From assembly GCA_905221605.1 (NCBI GenBank), contig CAJNDS010000302.1, positions 653,450-717,449 of the forward strand: 64,000 nt of DNA, read 5' to 3'. Under the pieces are notes generated by a model that was not told where the DNA came from, searched no databases, and worked only from the letters and a program-made list of their open reading frames with translations. The position numbers and the translations under genes are program-made. Numbering within the stretch: position 1 is the stretch's first letter; each line of letters begins with the position of its first letter. This stretch comes from Symbiodinium natans. Its lineage: Eukaryota > Sar > Dinophyceae > Suessiales > Symbiodiniaceae. Shown piece by piece: positions 11,065-22,684 of this stretch.

Positions 11065-11652
11065 ACTCAACTTGGCTTGGGAGAAAGTCCTGGCACACGC
11101 ATTAATTACAACTTTAAAGCTTTGAGTCAAACCCTCAACCCTAAACCCTAAACCCTAAACCCTCAACCCTCAACCCTAAACCCCAAACCCGAATCCACCA
11201 AAACGCAGACATCCACCAAATACAGGGTCCAAGGGCAACACGACGAAGAACCCGGATGAAGCAAAATTCGGGGGGCCTTAAACCCTGAAGCCTCCGCACT
11301 TCCTGAGCCAAGAAGGGTTCAGGGTTTTGGGGCTTTAGGGCTCTAGGTTTAGGGGTGTTGTTAGGGTTCTTTAGGGATTTTTGGGGGTTTTAAAGGTTGT
11401 TTTTTGTTTCCCCCCCCCCCGCCCCCGCCCCAACCCTGGAGGGTGTAGGGTTTAGGGTCTTGGGTGGGTCCCTAGAATACCCCATCCGATGTAAGCAAAG
11501 AACCCACAGAAGTTCCGCAAACCCCCGCTGCAAGCGCAGAGCCAGAAAAACAAACATCCTGCGCCGTAAAACCCCAGAAGCCCAAGTAGGAAACATGCAC
11601 AATCTCGAACTGTTAGAGTGCGCAGCCCCCCACCACCCACCCACCCGCCCCC

Positions 11653-11752
11653 CTAAACACTAAACCCTAAACCCTAAACCCTAAACCCTAAACCCTAAAC
11701 CCTAAACCCTAAACCCTAAACTCTAAACCCTAAACCCTAAACCCTAAACCCA
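11653..11752 (-). repeat. CCCTAAA array, about 14 units
   Basis: Near-perfect heptamers. Confidence 0.95.
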
Positions 11753-11801
11753 ACAAAAAGTTAAAAACACTTCATGACGGGAGCCCCGGACTGACTTCCA
11801 C

Positions 11802-11865
11802 CGCCGGCTCCATCTCGTGTGGAAATGGATCGGCCGATTGCAGGGCATGATCCTCCTCGCCGAAC
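11802..11865 (-). CDS. Acidic exon, 21 codons
   Basis: FGEEDHALQSADPFPHEMEP then A. Acceptor gcatccccag, donor GTGGAA. Confidence 0.7.
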
Positions 11866-12017
11866 CTGGGGATGCAACGGCTCGTAGCGCTTAGGGTTTA
11901 GGGTTTAGGGTTTCCCAAAGCTACAAGATTTGAACCCCTTTAAAACCCCCACTGCAATCCCCAAAACCCCGGGCCTCAAAACCCTCATCCCTACACCCTA
12001 AACCCTACACCCCAAGC

Positions 12018-12423
12018 CCTACACCCTACACCCTAAACCCTAAACCCTAAACCCTAAACCCTAAACCCTAAACCCCTTGGGGGCCCGACAGCTCCATCGG
12101 CTGTTCCTCCTGGTTCGGCTTGGACTCCTGTCTCAGAAGCACCCCAAGGCCTGTGAACCTAAAGACACTTAGGGTTTAGGGTTTAGGGTTTAGGGTTTAG
12201 GGTTTAGGGTTTAGGGTTTAGGGTTTAGGGTTTAGGGTTTAGGGTTTAGGGTTTAGGGCGACCCTAAACTCGAAAGCCCAAACCCTGAACCTTTAGAACC
12301 AAGAGCGCCAGCAACCCTTCCTTCATGAAAAGAAAAACCTACATCCGAAATGGATCCCTAAACCCTAAACCCTAAACCCTAAACCCTAAACCCTAAACCC
12401 TAAACCCTAAACCCTAAACCCTA
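12018..12423. repeat. Opposed arrays: CCCTAAA, TTTAGGG, CCCTAAA
   Basis: Arrays at 12018-12074 and 12355-12423 run one way, 12167-12259 the other, with a coding island at 12074-12127. Confidence 0.95.
12074..12127 (-). CDS. Exon ESKPNQEEQPMELSGPQG
   Basis: Acceptor cttctgagacag, telomeric donor GTTTAG, 18 complete codons. Confidence 0.7.
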
Positions 12424-12493
12424 TCTCAAGTTCAGGTGCACACTCTCAGCCCCCTGGTCCACTGGTAGCTCGGAAACCATATCAAAATCCCTA

Positions 12494-12695
12494 ACCCTAA
12501 GCCCTATATAAACCCTAAACCCTAAACTCCCTAAACCCTAAGCCCTATACAAACCCTAAACCCTAAGCCCTATATAAACCCTAAGCCCTAAACTCCCTAA
12601 ACCCTAAGCCCTAAACCCTAAGCTCCAAACCCTAAGCCCTATATAAACCCTAAACCCTAAACTCCCTAAACCCTAAGCCCTAAATACCCTAAGCC
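12494..12695 (-). repeat. Composite CCCTAAG-CCCTATATAAA repeat
   Basis: A higher-order unit joins CCCTAAG, CCCTATATAAA and CCCTAAACT steps. It recurs about five times. Confidence 0.85.
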
Positions 12696-13247
12696 CTAGA
12701 CCCCGTTTGGGGCCGGTTACGTTGGTGTGGGAACCTTGGGCTCCAAAAGGGCGGCAGAAGCGTAGCACCAAGCACCGAGCTGTCCCATTCACTAGAAACT
12801 CGATAAGCCCTATAAACCCTGAACACTCTGAACACCCTAAACCCTAAACCCTACGACCCTAAACCCTAAACCCCAAATTCTCCACCCTAAACCCTAAACC
12901 CGATAGACCCTACAACCCTAAAACCCTCCTAAAGCCCTCTAGGCCGCGAAGCAGACTTAAACCGCTAAGGTTGGGTTCAGGTTTCAGGGTTCAAGGTTCA
13001 GGGTTCAGTGTTCAGGGTTTAGGGCTAGGGTTTCCCAAACATCCACATTCCCTGAAGCCCAAACCCTGAACTGAAAACTCAGCACTGGCATCTTTACCAC
13101 TTTGGGCTCATGGCTTCGGAGCCTGGTGTGGGGTTTAGGGTACAGGGTTTAGGGTTTAGGGTTTAGGGTTTAGGGTTTAGGGTAAGCTGCAGGGTTCTGT
13201 GTTCGCAAGGGCCAAAGTTTTGAGCTTAGGGTTAAGGAGCTCAAAAC

Positions 13248-13299
13248 CATGCTGCAGACTGTTTCGGGGCGTGTCCTCCTCCACAATCATGACGCGCTG
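13248..13299 (-). CDS. Exon QRVMIVEEDTPRNSLQH
   Basis: Acceptor ccggcctttcag, donor GTTTTG. The opposite strand is open here too but lacks good splice sites. Confidence 0.65.
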
Positions 13300-13599
13300 C
13301 TGAAAGGCCGGAAGCGGATGCAGCGACCCGCCAGGCACACCTGCCACCCGAGCCAGACCCCAAAGACTCCAACATCCCTCAAGTAGGGACCCTAAACCCT
13401 AAATCCCAAACCCTGTACCCTAAACCCGAAACCCTAAACCCTAAACCCTAAACCTTCCCTACATTGCAGCAGGGATCCTAAATAGTTACGATTCAATGAA
13501 CGACCCAACATTAAGGGATATTGGAGCCCCTTGTAAAGTCAAAGTTCACAGTTCACTCTTGAATTCCCGGTTGGGGTTGAGCTTGCGCTTAAATTCATA

Positions 13600-13770
13600 C
13601 GTGTTATAAATAGGGATGTCAGTGTGGCAATTGTAACCCAATTTGGGGTGCTTTTTCTTGGGGTACTTATGGGGGGTGTACGAAGATAAGGGAACCCTGA
13701 TGTAGACCCCAAATAACAGGATTCCCGGAAAATAAGGACCCCAATGAGGCATCCCTAATTTCGGAAAACC
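13600..13770. mobile_element. Inverted-repeat element family N
   Basis: Shares the ttacgaaaataggggtacc / gggggtctacattcagg motifs with 14865-14965, 16985-17090 and 56812-56906. Confidence 0.5.
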
Positions 13771-14035
13771 CCCTTATAATACCTTATAACCCTTTATACT
13801 TCGAACTACCCATGAGCCTCCGAGGCCTAAATCGGGAGGTTGAGTTTCAAGGTTAGGTCCGCAAGGACTCGGACCCTGTGATGATGCCCCCCTGGCAGCC
13901 CGTGAAGTGTTGCCTGCATTTGGCGTCTCAAGATTCTCTTGACTTCGCGAATTAGGAAAAATGTCTCCAGATTGAAAGTCCTCGCGCAAGAGCCGTGTTC
14001 AGCACACCGGCTTGAGATCAAAATGGGCATCAGAC

Positions 14036-14081
14036 CAGCGTTTCAGCCGAAGCTGCAGCAGTGGCAGAAGCCCTAACACGG
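14036..14081 (-). CDS. Exon RVRASATAAASAETL
   Basis: Acceptor cttgcctgcag, donor GTCTGA. An Ala-rich helix. Confidence 0.55.
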
Positions 14082-14097
14082 CTGCAGGCAAGCATGC

Positions 14098-14192
14098 CCT
14101 AAACCCTAAACCCTAAACCCTAAACCATAAACCCTAAACCCTAAACCCTGAACCCTGAACCCTAAACCCTAAACCCTAAACCCTAAACCCTA
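14098..14192 (-). repeat. CCCTAAA array
   Basis: About 13 units. Confidence 0.95.
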
Positions 14193-14765
14193 CAGTAGAA
14201 GTAAGCCCAGCGGCCTGCGGCAAAGGGCTTTGGCTGCGCCGGTGTCGAAACCTGGCGGCACGATGCGGTAAAGATGAGATAGCACACGATATTACCGACT
14301 ACAATGTATTCACATAACTCTCACGACGTAAAGCCCTAAACCCCTAATTAATCCTAAACTCCTAAATGCCAAAACCCCTAAACTCTACAGCTCTGAATCC
14401 TAAATCCTAAGCGCCCCAAAACTGCTTAGTTTGATGCTCCTGCAAGGCCCCCACGTGCGCCTGGGCCTGGGTGTGGGTAAGCTCCGGCTGCGTCGGCTTT
14501 GCTCGAAGCTCGTCCTGGGGAACCCTCCAGCGTGGAGCCCGAACAAAAAGTTTGATTTCAGGGGTTCAGGGTTTATCGGTCGCGGGTGTGGGCTATGTAG
14601 GGTTCTAGGGTTGGGAGATGAAAATAGGATGGATGGATGGATGCAAGTTGGCCAGTCTATCGGGCCGGGCAACCGAGGCAGGGAAACCTAGACGGGTGCA
14701 CAGGGGTATGGCTCCCTGCTCCCGACGTCTACGAGAAAGCAGAAACTCATGGTCCTGACTCGCAC

Positions 14766-14828
14766 CCAGCTGCTGCGCAAACTGCATGAAGCGGGTGCAC
14801 AGCGAAGCGAGCGGCTGCGCTTTCTCCT
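14766..14828 (-). CDS. Exon EKAQPLASLCTRFMQFAQQL
   Basis: In phase after 15022-15083. Acceptor tggccgagag, donor GTGCGA. Confidence 0.65.
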
Positions 14829-15021
14829 CTCTCGGCCAGTGTTTGTGGAACTCTTTATATGGGGATTTGGGCAAATGCGGGACCACCCCTCATGTAGACT
14901 CCCAAATAGTAGGACCCCTTTATGAAAAGGACCTCAGCAAGGTACCCCAATTATCGTAAGACATAAGAGCAGGAACTGCAGCCTCGAGCATACTTCAAAG
15001 GTCACCTTGTTTAGCAGACAC

Positions 15022-15083
15022 TGAGCTCCTGAGGCAAGCTGTCAGAATTCTTTTTCAAGAAGTCTTCGGCCTCGCCAAAGCAG
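15022..15083 (-). CDS. Exon CFGEAEDFLKKNSDSLPQEL
   Basis: Acceptor gccacttcag, donor GTGTCT. Ends with 1 nt, matching 14766-14828. Confidence 0.65.
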
Positions 15084-15123
15084 CTGAAGTGGCTGGATGT
15101 GAACAGAGGTACTTTCCACTACA

Positions 15124-15332
15124 CTAAACCCTAAACCCTAAACCCTAAACCTTGAATTAAACCCTAAACCCTAAACCCTAAACCCTAAACCCTAAACCCT
15201 AAACCCTAAACTTGCCCTAAACCCTAAACCCTAAACCCTAAACCCCTAAACCCCTAAACCCCTAAACCCCTAAACCCCTAAACCCCTAAACCCCTAAACC
15301 CCTAAACCCTAAACCCTAAACCCTAAACCCTA
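15124..15332 (-). repeat. CCCTAAA array with an 8-mer block
   Basis: Heptamers flank a block of CCCCTAAA 8-mers at about 15240-15305. Confidence 0.95.
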
Positions 15333-15409
15333 AGCCCTCAGCCAGTGTCACAAAAGCATGGCCCGGCTCGATGTGCGCTTGCTGTTAGTGCGCAATCTCC
15401 TGGCTGAAC

Positions 15410-15535
15410 ATATCAGTAGGGGCCCCCTTACTATACTAACCTTAGCTAAGGAAGTCATAACCTACGTAGTAATACTTATAACCCGATTTAGGGCCCTTAT
15501 AACCCTGTATCTAGGGGGCCCCTACATGTATCCCG
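15410..15535. mobile_element. Inverted-repeat element with gtaggggcccccta ends
   Basis: Arms agtaggggccccctta and tagggggcccctac flank a palindromic, TA-rich core. Confidence 0.55.
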
Positions 15536-15698
15536 TGAAATCATCAGCTGCCGAGCTACGCCTTGCTCATACCCTCAGCCGTAAACTCCCTACACCTTAA
15601 ACTCCCTAAACCCTAAACTCCCGAAACCCTGCCCTAAACTCCCTAAACCCAAAACAACCAAAGAGCTCACAACCCAGACAAGCGGCTGATTTCACGAC

Positions 15699-15734
15699 CT
15701 CCTGCAGCTCGATGCCCGATGCGCGCAGCTCTTC
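15699..15734 (-). CDS. Exon EELRASGIELQE
   Basis: Acceptor tccccacgcag, donor GTCGTG. Confidence 0.6.
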
Positions 15735-15927
15735 CTGCGTGGGGACGGGACATGGAGAGGCAAATTTACCACAGTTCAGGGTTTAGGGTTCAGGGTGTAG
15801 GGTTTAGGGTTTAGGGTAGATGAATTAGGGGTGCCCAGAAGCCACGGCGTTGAGCGCAGACCCTCAATGCCTATCTATACTGCCACAAATATGAGTACCA
15901 ATGGCTAGCGTAGAAATATGAGACTAT

Positions 15928-16022
15928 TACTTAGTTGCTGAGTTCATAAGCCCCCAAAAAGTGTACACTTTCAGTTCTTTTGGAGTTTATAGTATCCCAA
16001 AGTGCAAAGTGTGCGCACTCAG
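15928..16022. mobile_element. Inverted-repeat element family K
   Basis: Contains gagttcataagccccc and agtgtacactttcagttct. A related copy at 4572-4660. Confidence 0.55.
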
Positions 16023-16350
16023 CTACTGAGATTAGGAGTCATCTGGACACATGAAACTTTATACATGTATGGTTCCGTGTCCCGTGTCGGTACTCACCCC
16101 CACCGGCCCAAACCACAGGGGGGCGGGGCGGGACCCTAAACCCTAAACCTTAAACCCTGAACCCTCAACCCTCAACCCTCAGAGGGGGGCCCAAATCACA
16201 GGGGGGCGGGGCGGGGAAAGAATTTGGGGGGGGGGGGGGGCGGGGGGCATGGGGGGGGGGGGGGGGGCAGCGATGCTGCACCATGTATGGGTGCTTGCAT
16301 GCATCTTTAGCTTCAGTCCCAGCGGGGTTTGGGGAGGGATTTCGTAGGGC

Positions 16351-16442
16351 CTGCGCTGCTGTGAGGGCATCAGCAGCGTCTTTGACCGCCGCTTCAGCAG
16401 TTTTGCGGTGAAGTTGGGCGCGATCCTTGGCTGCAGCGCGGG
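16351..16442 (-). CDS. Ala-rich coiled-coil exon, 30 codons
   Basis: RAAAKDRAQLHRKTAEAAVK then DAADALTAAQ. Acceptor accttaag, inferred GC donor (gcccta). Confidence 0.7.
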
Positions 16443-16794
16443 CTTAAGGTTTAGGGTTTAGGGTTGAGGGTTGAGGGTTGCGAGTTCCATCCAAAAGCCC
16501 AGCTGACGAGCTACACTGGCAGGATCTAGGGTTTACATGGAAGCTCGCGGGCAGCTCGATCATAGCTGGGGCTATGAGTAGGGTAACTAAGAACTAACAA
16601 GTTCTGAAGTGAAGCTCGAGGTTACCTGATACAGCACCTGCAACTGGACCATAAACCCTGAACACCACTTGTGTTTCGTTCTAAGGTTGCTGTTACAAGG
16701 AGGGGACCCAAATTAAGGGCCCATACTTCGGATCCCCTAAACCCTAAACCCTAAAGCCAAAAAAACCTAAACCCTAAACCCCTAAACCCTAAAC

Positions 16795-16880
16795 CCTATT
16801 CGTTGCAAAGACTTGTTGCACTCCGCCGCTTTTTCCGACCAAGCATCGCTCGACTGCACCGCGAAGGAGTGGCTTTGCAT
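16795..16880 (-). CDS. Exon, 28 codons
   Basis: MQSHSFAVQSSDAWSEKAAE then CNKSLQRI, ending at a telomeric donor GTTTAG. Acceptor tgctgccaag. Confidence 0.7.
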
Positions 16881-17564
16881 CTTGGCAGCACCACCGAAAA
16901 TTACCTACCTATGTGGGGGCTTAGGGTTTAGGGTTTAGGGTTTAGGGTTTAGGGCTTAGGGCTTAGGGCTTAGGGTGCCGGGTCTTCTGGGGGGTTACGA
17001 AAATAGGGGTACCTCATTAGGGTCCGTATTGTCAGGGATTCCGACAATTTGGGGGTCTACATTCAGGCTCCCTTATGTCGTAAGCCACAACATACTAAGT
17101 AGATACCTTATAGCCCAGGTTCCCCAATTCCCTACTGAAATCTAGTAAGGTGCAAAGTATGGCCCTTAACCTTTTTCGGGCACATGGGAACTTGGAATAG
17201 ATGATCAGGTGTAGTACCAGGACCCCAAATTTAGGGCCCATGCTTGGTAGGGAGTTTAGAGTGTAGCATCTGACTGGCGGCACGCGCTCTGAACTCGCCG
17301 ATTACGCAGGCATGTACCATTCCCGCAATTCTACCTCTGCAACAAGACCACTTTGCAAATTCGGGGGAGGTATGTCTATATGAGGTGGCCAGGTAAGGTT
17401 TTGATCGCTTCTGACTTCAGCTAGATATTCGAAGCCAAGATGTAACTGCCCATGAACCCCAAACCCTCTACCTTATGGCCTCTTTTACCTGTTACCCTTA
17501 CACCTTAGTCTAGCCCCTACATAACCAATAATAAGGACCCCGAATATGTGCCCAATAAAATAGA

Positions 17565-17606
17565 AACCCTAAACCCTAAACCCTAAACCCTAAACCCTAA
17601 ACCCTC
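17565..17606 (-). repeat. CCCTAAA array
   Basis: Six units. Confidence 0.9.
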
Positions 17607-17640
17607 AACCCCAAGCCCCATGGAAACCCCCAATCCCCAC

Positions 17641-17693
17641 GCCGGGTGGCCGCCGTGGCAAGGCGCTGCTGCGCCTGCGCCTGGAAGTGCGGC
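17641..17693 (-). CDS. Exon PHFQAQAQQRLATAATR
   Basis: Acceptor agccttggcag, donor GTGGGG. The helix style matches nearby exons. Confidence 0.6.
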
Positions 17694-17702
17694 CTGCCAA
17701 GG

Positions 17703-17858
17703 CTTTAGGGTTTAGGGTTTAGGGTTTAGGGTTTAGGGTTTAGGGTTTAGGGTTTAGGGTTTAGGGTTTAGGGTTTAGGGTTTAGGGTTTAGGGCTTAGG
17801 GTTTAGGGTTTAGGGTTTAGGGTTTACGGTTTAGGGTTTAGGGTTTAGGGCTTAGGGC
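17703..17858 (+). repeat. TTTAGGG array, about 22 units
   Basis: One of the longest near-perfect arrays in the window. Confidence 0.95.
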
Positions 17859-18032
17859 CCTAACCCTAAACCCCAAACCCTCAACCCTAAAATCAGGAAT
17901 CAGTTTGCTTGAAAGGGTGCCGATTTGACGAGAGAGCGCGCGCCAAGTGACAAAGAGCACGCACTGAGGTCGCGGCTCATGCCAAGGTGTTTGCACGGCT
18001 GCGTGCTCCATTCGGCACTGCTCAACCATGCC

Positions 18033-18155
18033 TGTGGGAGGGGTTAGGGTTTAGGGTCTAGGGTTTGGGGTTTAGGGTTTAGGGTTAGGGGTTACGGTTT
18101 AGGGTTTAGGGTTTAGGGTTTAGGGTTTAGGGTTTAGGGTCTAGGGTTTAGGGTG
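18033..18155 (+). repeat. TTTAGGG array
   Basis: Includes TCTAGGG and TTTGGGG variants. Confidence 0.95.
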
Positions 18156-18222
18156 GGTTTTCCAATGGTTTCCCTTGTCTTTCAGTCGCCACTGCCGTTC
18201 AGAAGTTTCAGTGCCCCAAAAC

Positions 18223-18325
18223 CGGTCGTTGCATCCTTTGTCAGCTCTGTGGAAGTCTGTCCAAGGTTTCAGCCAACAGCCCTTGCTGAAACGACAGATA
18301 TAGTCCGGATGACATTCGTCAATTT
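18223..18325 (-). CDS. Cys/Trp-rich exon
   Basis: Contains IDECHPDYICRFSKGCWLKP then WTDFHRADKGCNDR. Acceptor gcgcctttag, donor GTTTTG. The open frame is about 200 nt in all. Its composition differs from neighbouring exons, so an element-derived fragment is possible. Confidence 0.5.
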
Positions 18326-18826
18326 CTAAAGGCGCAAATAGACTTTGAAGATTGAATGGTAGTCAAAGACCTTGTCTTGTCCACTACATTCCTGAAGGTT
18401 TAGGGCTTTACAACCCTACCCAAGCTCTAGGCCCACAATTTTGAACCCACGACCGCTGCTTCCAGGCTGCCGGTCCAATGCTGCACAGCTATGAACGACT
18501 CGTCCTTAGATTTTGTGGGGGCCAACGATGATTGCGGCGAAGGATAGTGGTAACAGAGTTGTTATGTATTAAGTCTTTAGTGTTAATGGTGATTGCGGTC
18601 GTGGTGGTGGGGGGTGCTGCTGCCGCCGCTGCTGCAGCTGGCTGCACCGTATTGGTGGTGGCGAGTAACCGCGAAGCTGGCAGCTGCGAGGCTCTCGCAG
18701 CCAACAGTCATGCACCCACGAATGTTACGTCACTACGTGGCTCGTGTTCGGAATGCAGCCGCTGTTTTCTCGGGGCACAGACAAAAGTTTAGAGAACTGA
18801 CCAGGCGGCCGTGTAACCTGGAAAAC

Positions 18827-18921
18827 CATGGTGCTCTCGCTGCATGCTGAGTCTCCGCTTTCTGGGCGGCCTGCTGCGACTGAGCTTGCAAGGTGTTGAA
18901 GTTCTGCTCCACCTGGACGTG
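18827..18921 (-). CDS. Gln/Ala coiled-coil exon, 31 codons
   Basis: HVQVEQNFNTLQAQSQQAAQ then KAETQHAARAP. Acceptor gtgcttctcag, donor GTTTTC. Confidence 0.75.
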
Positions 18922-19132
18922 CTGAGAAGCACAACTCTGTTCATCTTGGGTCTTAGGTTTCGGATTGGTTTCTCAGAGTCGTGCCAGCGCAATGCCGCTC
19001 GTTCCACTTTCGAATTCCATGTCACGCAGCCTGCGACACCCTCGAGCGGACATCATTGGCTGCACTGAAAGCGGACCACAGGGAGCTCCTCATTTCCTGA
19101 GCCAGGAACTTCTGTCAGACTCACTAATATAC

Positions 19133-19214
19133 TGTTTGCAGGCATCGTCTCATGTATGAGTTGCAGGCAGGGCGCCGTGTGTTCTTTGTCAAGTGCAGCT
19201 GAGATCACCTTGAC
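19133..19214 (-). CDS. Exon, 27 codons
   Basis: VKVISAALDKEHTAPCLQLI then HETMPAN. Acceptor tgcctgccag, donor GTATAT. Confidence 0.65.
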
Positions 19215-19249
19215 CTGGCAGGCACACACATATGCATAAATATAAGTGA

Positions 19250-19345
19250 GTAAATAATATATATATATACATACATACATACACATACATGTACATATAT
19301 ATATATATATTACATAACCGAATATGACTGTGTATGTATGTACAC
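19250..19345. repeat. AT/TACA microsatellite
   Basis: Lies directly 3' of the donor at 19345. A related tract is at 19800-19875. Confidence 0.9.
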
Positions 19346-19425
19346 AGCTGGGCAGCATGCGCCTCAGACGACGGGGTGGCGTCTGCCTGGTCAGGCAGAG
19401 GCACGTGCGGCTGGGGGAGCCAGAG
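19346..19425 (-). CDS. Exon, 26 codons
   Basis: LWLPQPHVPLPDQADATPSS then EAHAAQ. Acceptor gcttgcag, donor GTGTAC, leading straight into an AT microsatellite. Confidence 0.65.
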
Positions 19426-19556
19426 CTGCAAGCTTTCAGACCCGGGGTGTTGAAGTTCGGACCGCATGCCTCTAGCCCCCCTAAGCCCTAAACCCTAAAC
19501 CCTGAACCCTAAAACCTAAACCCTAAACCCAAAACCCTAAACCCTAAACCCTAAAC

Positions 19557-19679
19557 CCTAAGCAGCACCCAGGGCCGGCCTTGGCAGCTGCCGGTGGGGG
19601 CTGAGCTGCAGGAGCGGGCGCTGGCTGCGCTGGCGTCGAGGGCACCGGCGCAGGCTGCGGCTTGGGCGCGCTGATCGGC
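19557..19679 (-). CDS. Pro/Ala-rich exon
   Basis: PISAPKPQPAPVPSTPAQPA continues to a CC end at a telomeric donor. Acceptor agtatccag. A flexible linker by composition. Confidence 0.6.
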
Positions 19680-20049
19680 CTGGATACTCTAATGTAGGGG
19701 CCTTTTCATAGTCAGAAGAGGTTCATTGGTGTTATGTTTATTATTAGTATTGTTTGCTTTTCTTGTTTTTTTTTTTTTGGGGGGGGGGTATGATAGCATA
19801 TACATATATATATATATGTATGTATATAGGGGCCTTTCATATACATGTGTATATATATATATATACGCGTATAGTCAGGCGAGGGTTTCTTTGTTTATCA
19901 TTTTCGTGGGGGGGGGGGGGGGGAATTGCAGTATAAAATATAGAGGGTCCATCAGGGATTCCGACCCCTGTATTTGACATTATGTGTACTTTAAATACAA
20001 TGCGGTACAAGACAAGACAAAACAGGACGAAGATAGGTAAATATATATC

Positions 20050-20067
20050 TATATACACACATACATT

Positions 20068-20135
<68 letters not shown>

Positions 20136-20210
20136 CATACACATACATATACATATACATATACAAAATATACATATGCATATACATATGTGTATATTTA
20201 TATAATTGTG
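20050..20210. repeat. (CATATA)n microsatellite
   Basis: About 20 hexamers. It gives spurious Tyr/Ile and Met/Tyr ORFs on both strands. Confidence 0.95.
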
Positions 20211-20277
20211 AAACTAATACTGCATAATATTACGCACGCCTGATGTGTTGTTTGTAATTCGCCTTGGCTTCCAGCCG

Positions 20278-20460
20278 AACTCCCCCCCCCCCCTCCCTGT
20301 GGGAGCCCCTCGGATCACTTGGACATTGGAGGAGCCGCAAAGCAAGCCGTCCGAAGAAACCTTCCTGGGACCCCCCTGGGACCTCCCCTAGGACTCCCCC
20401 TGACAACCCCCCCCCCACCCCCCCTTCCAGAAGACACCGGAGGAGCCCCCCCCCTAAACC
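20278..20460. repeat. C-rich low-complexity tract
   Basis: Repeated GGGACCCCCC-type steps. The 120-140 aa ORFs over it are Gly/Pro low complexity and are not called as genes. Confidence 0.6.
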
Positions 20461-20783
20461 TTCTGAAAACCCTTGCTTCAAAATTGTTCTGGGACGTGTT
20501 TTTTGGGCCTTGGGACGTGGGCTGGCCCGGCTGCCGAGGCGGCGCGCGCAAGCGTTTGCCATTGTTATTCGTGCCATAGACTGCCCTGCCCGTGTGGGAG
20601 GCAGCTCTTCTGTTCCTCTTCTGGCTTTGTAGAGCACATAACAAGTATCCAAATGTACCCCTAATATGGTAGCGCAACCTCAGTTTCTTAACAAGAACCC
20701 TCTTTTTTCATTTATTCCGGCTGGTGAGGCCTGTTGAAGCATTGCAGCTCCCTGCATCTGAGGTTCTCCCGCGCCACCGCCAC

Positions 20784-20817
20784 CGGTGCTGGCGCTTCCT
20801 TCGGCGCTGATGCCTCG
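20784..20817 (-). CDS. Exon EASAPKEAPAP
   Basis: In phase after the RS exon. Acceptor gtacccttag, donor GTGGCG. A Gly-rich alternative frame exists. Confidence 0.5.
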
Positions 20818-21523
20818 CTAAGGGTACTCGGAGGTTCCGGGTTTAGGGTTTAGGGTTTAGGGTTTAGGGTAGACGACTAGCCTGCTGACATCTACCCATG
20901 AACATTCTTAAGCGTGGGATGCCACTAGCTGCAAAGCTCGACTCCAACAGGAGCGCATCGAAACGCAAAGCTCACTGGAGACGTGAGTCCCCAAACAGCA
21001 TTGCAAAAGCTCAACTAGGGTTACCTTATAAACCATACTTGCAGGTTCATGGGTAGTTATTCTTAGGGATATAGGTACTCAGGTTGAATTACAGTTACCA
21101 GACTTACAACCCTACTTATAACTAGCCATGAACCTTCAAGTAAACCCTCTCAGTCATCCCCCCCTCTTCCACATAAGAAAAAATCCCGAGAGCGAAAAAG
21201 CCCTGTAAGCCTTCAACGCCCCAGAATTGCAGACTCTGCAAGCCGTTAAGCGCCCTGTTCTGTGCCGCGTATACTGTGCTATATGTATATATATATGTAT
21301 GTATATATATATATATGTGTGTGTACCATAATAAAACAACCAATATGAACCCGCAGATCTTATCTAGACTCTAGTAAAAACCTGTACACCATCAAGCCCC
21401 CTTCCCCCCCCCCCCCCCCTACCTCAGAGAAAAAATCCTAAACGCCTCGACCTGAAGGCTCTGGCAACCAACGCCTAAACCCTCAGCCCTAAGCCCGAAG
21501 CCCCAACCTCCCTAAACCCTATA

Positions 21524-21633
21524 AATACTAAACCCTAAACCCTAAACCCTAAGCCCTAAGCCCTAAGCCCTAAACCCTAAACCCTAAACCCTAAACCCTA
21601 AACCCTAAGCCCTAAGCCCTAAGCCCTAAGCCC
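21524..21633 (-). repeat. CCCTAAA/CCCTAAG array
   Basis: Perfect units flanked by blocks of CCCTAAG. Confidence 0.95.
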
Positions 21634-21651
21634 GCCTGCTTTTTGGGAGAC

Positions 21652-21685
21652 CTGCTCCTGCTGCGGCTTCCACGCTTGGGGCCTT
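21652..21685 (-). CDS. RS-motif exon GPKRGSRSRS
   Basis: In phase with both neighbours. Acceptor tccggcaccag, donor GTCTCC. The Arg-Ser run resembles an RS domain. Other frames are also open. Confidence 0.55.
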
Positions 21686-22191
21686 CTGGTGCCGGAATCC
21701 GGCTGTTGGGGTTTCGGTTTCACGGTTTCGGGTTCAGGGTTTAGGATTTAAGGTTTAGGGTTGAGAGTTTCGGGTTTAGGGTTTATTTAGGGTCTAGGGT
21801 TCAGGGCTTAGCATGTGGGGCTCAGGGTTGAGGGTTCAGGGTTGAGGGCTTAGGGTTTAGGACTAAGGGTTTAGGGCTTCGGATTGCAGGGCTTAAAGTT
21901 CTGGATTGGTTTAGGATGAAGGGACTAGAGTGCTGGGAGCTTAGGGCTTCGGATCTTCACTCAACCCACAAAAACTGATACACGATTTCGGATTGAGGAT
22001 TTGGCGGGGTCACCGGCGGGGGGGGGTTAAGGGGGTTGAGGGTTTGACACATGGGGTTTTGGATCGAAGACTAGCAACTAGGCTTTCAATGGTCTTGGCT
22101 AAAGTGGCCTGTGTTAGCCGGTCCATTCTGGTGGGTCCCTCCTTGTGTCCCTTCGGGTTCAAAACCCACTAAACCTCAAACTCTAGGGAAC

Positions 22192-22239
22192 CATGCTTGG
22201 CCACTGAGTGCATCAGGGCCACCAGCTGCCGTCTCCGTC
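22192..22239 (-). CDS. Exon RRRQLVALMHSVAKH
   Basis: In phase with 22410-22508. Acceptor gttgctctcag, donor GTTCCC. Confidence 0.7.
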
Positions 22240-22409
22240 CTGAGAGCAACGACAAGTGGCAACGACATCGTGCAAAGCTGTTCTAGTCCCTTTTGTGGAC
22301 ACGATTACAATGCGGAGCTTGAACGGCCAAGCCAAAGATATGACGCCTTGCTTCACAGCCTGCTAATGCCTTTTGAAAAACCCTAAACCTAAACACTGAA
22401 AGCGTAAAC

Positions 22410-22508
22410 CCTGCACAGCTCGTTTCGCAGGGGTCTCGAAGCTCGGTTCTGTCTTCTTGCTGCGAGCCAGCCGCGAGGTACCGTTGACCACGGGCGTGGA
22501 CGTTGAAG
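22410..22508 (-). CDS. Exon, 32 codons
   Basis: STSTPVVNGTSRLARSKKTE then PSFETPAKRAVQ, a basic disordered segment. Acceptor gagttgccag, donor GTTTAC, ending with 1 nt. Confidence 0.75.
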
Positions 22509-22684
22509 CTGGCAACTCCTCTGACAAAGTGATTTCCAACAGGCTTCAACATAGTCTCATACATTATAGTATACGACACACACACATATGTATATAAATA
22601 TATGTATATACATATATGTGTATATATATATATATATATGGTTTAACATCTTGAGATGCATCGAGCGAGCTGCTCTCTGCTCAC

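Noticed and set aside
20230-20677. 120-140 aa Gly/Pro-rich ORFs on both strands
   Set aside because: They come from a C-rich low-complexity tract and have no splice or domain support.
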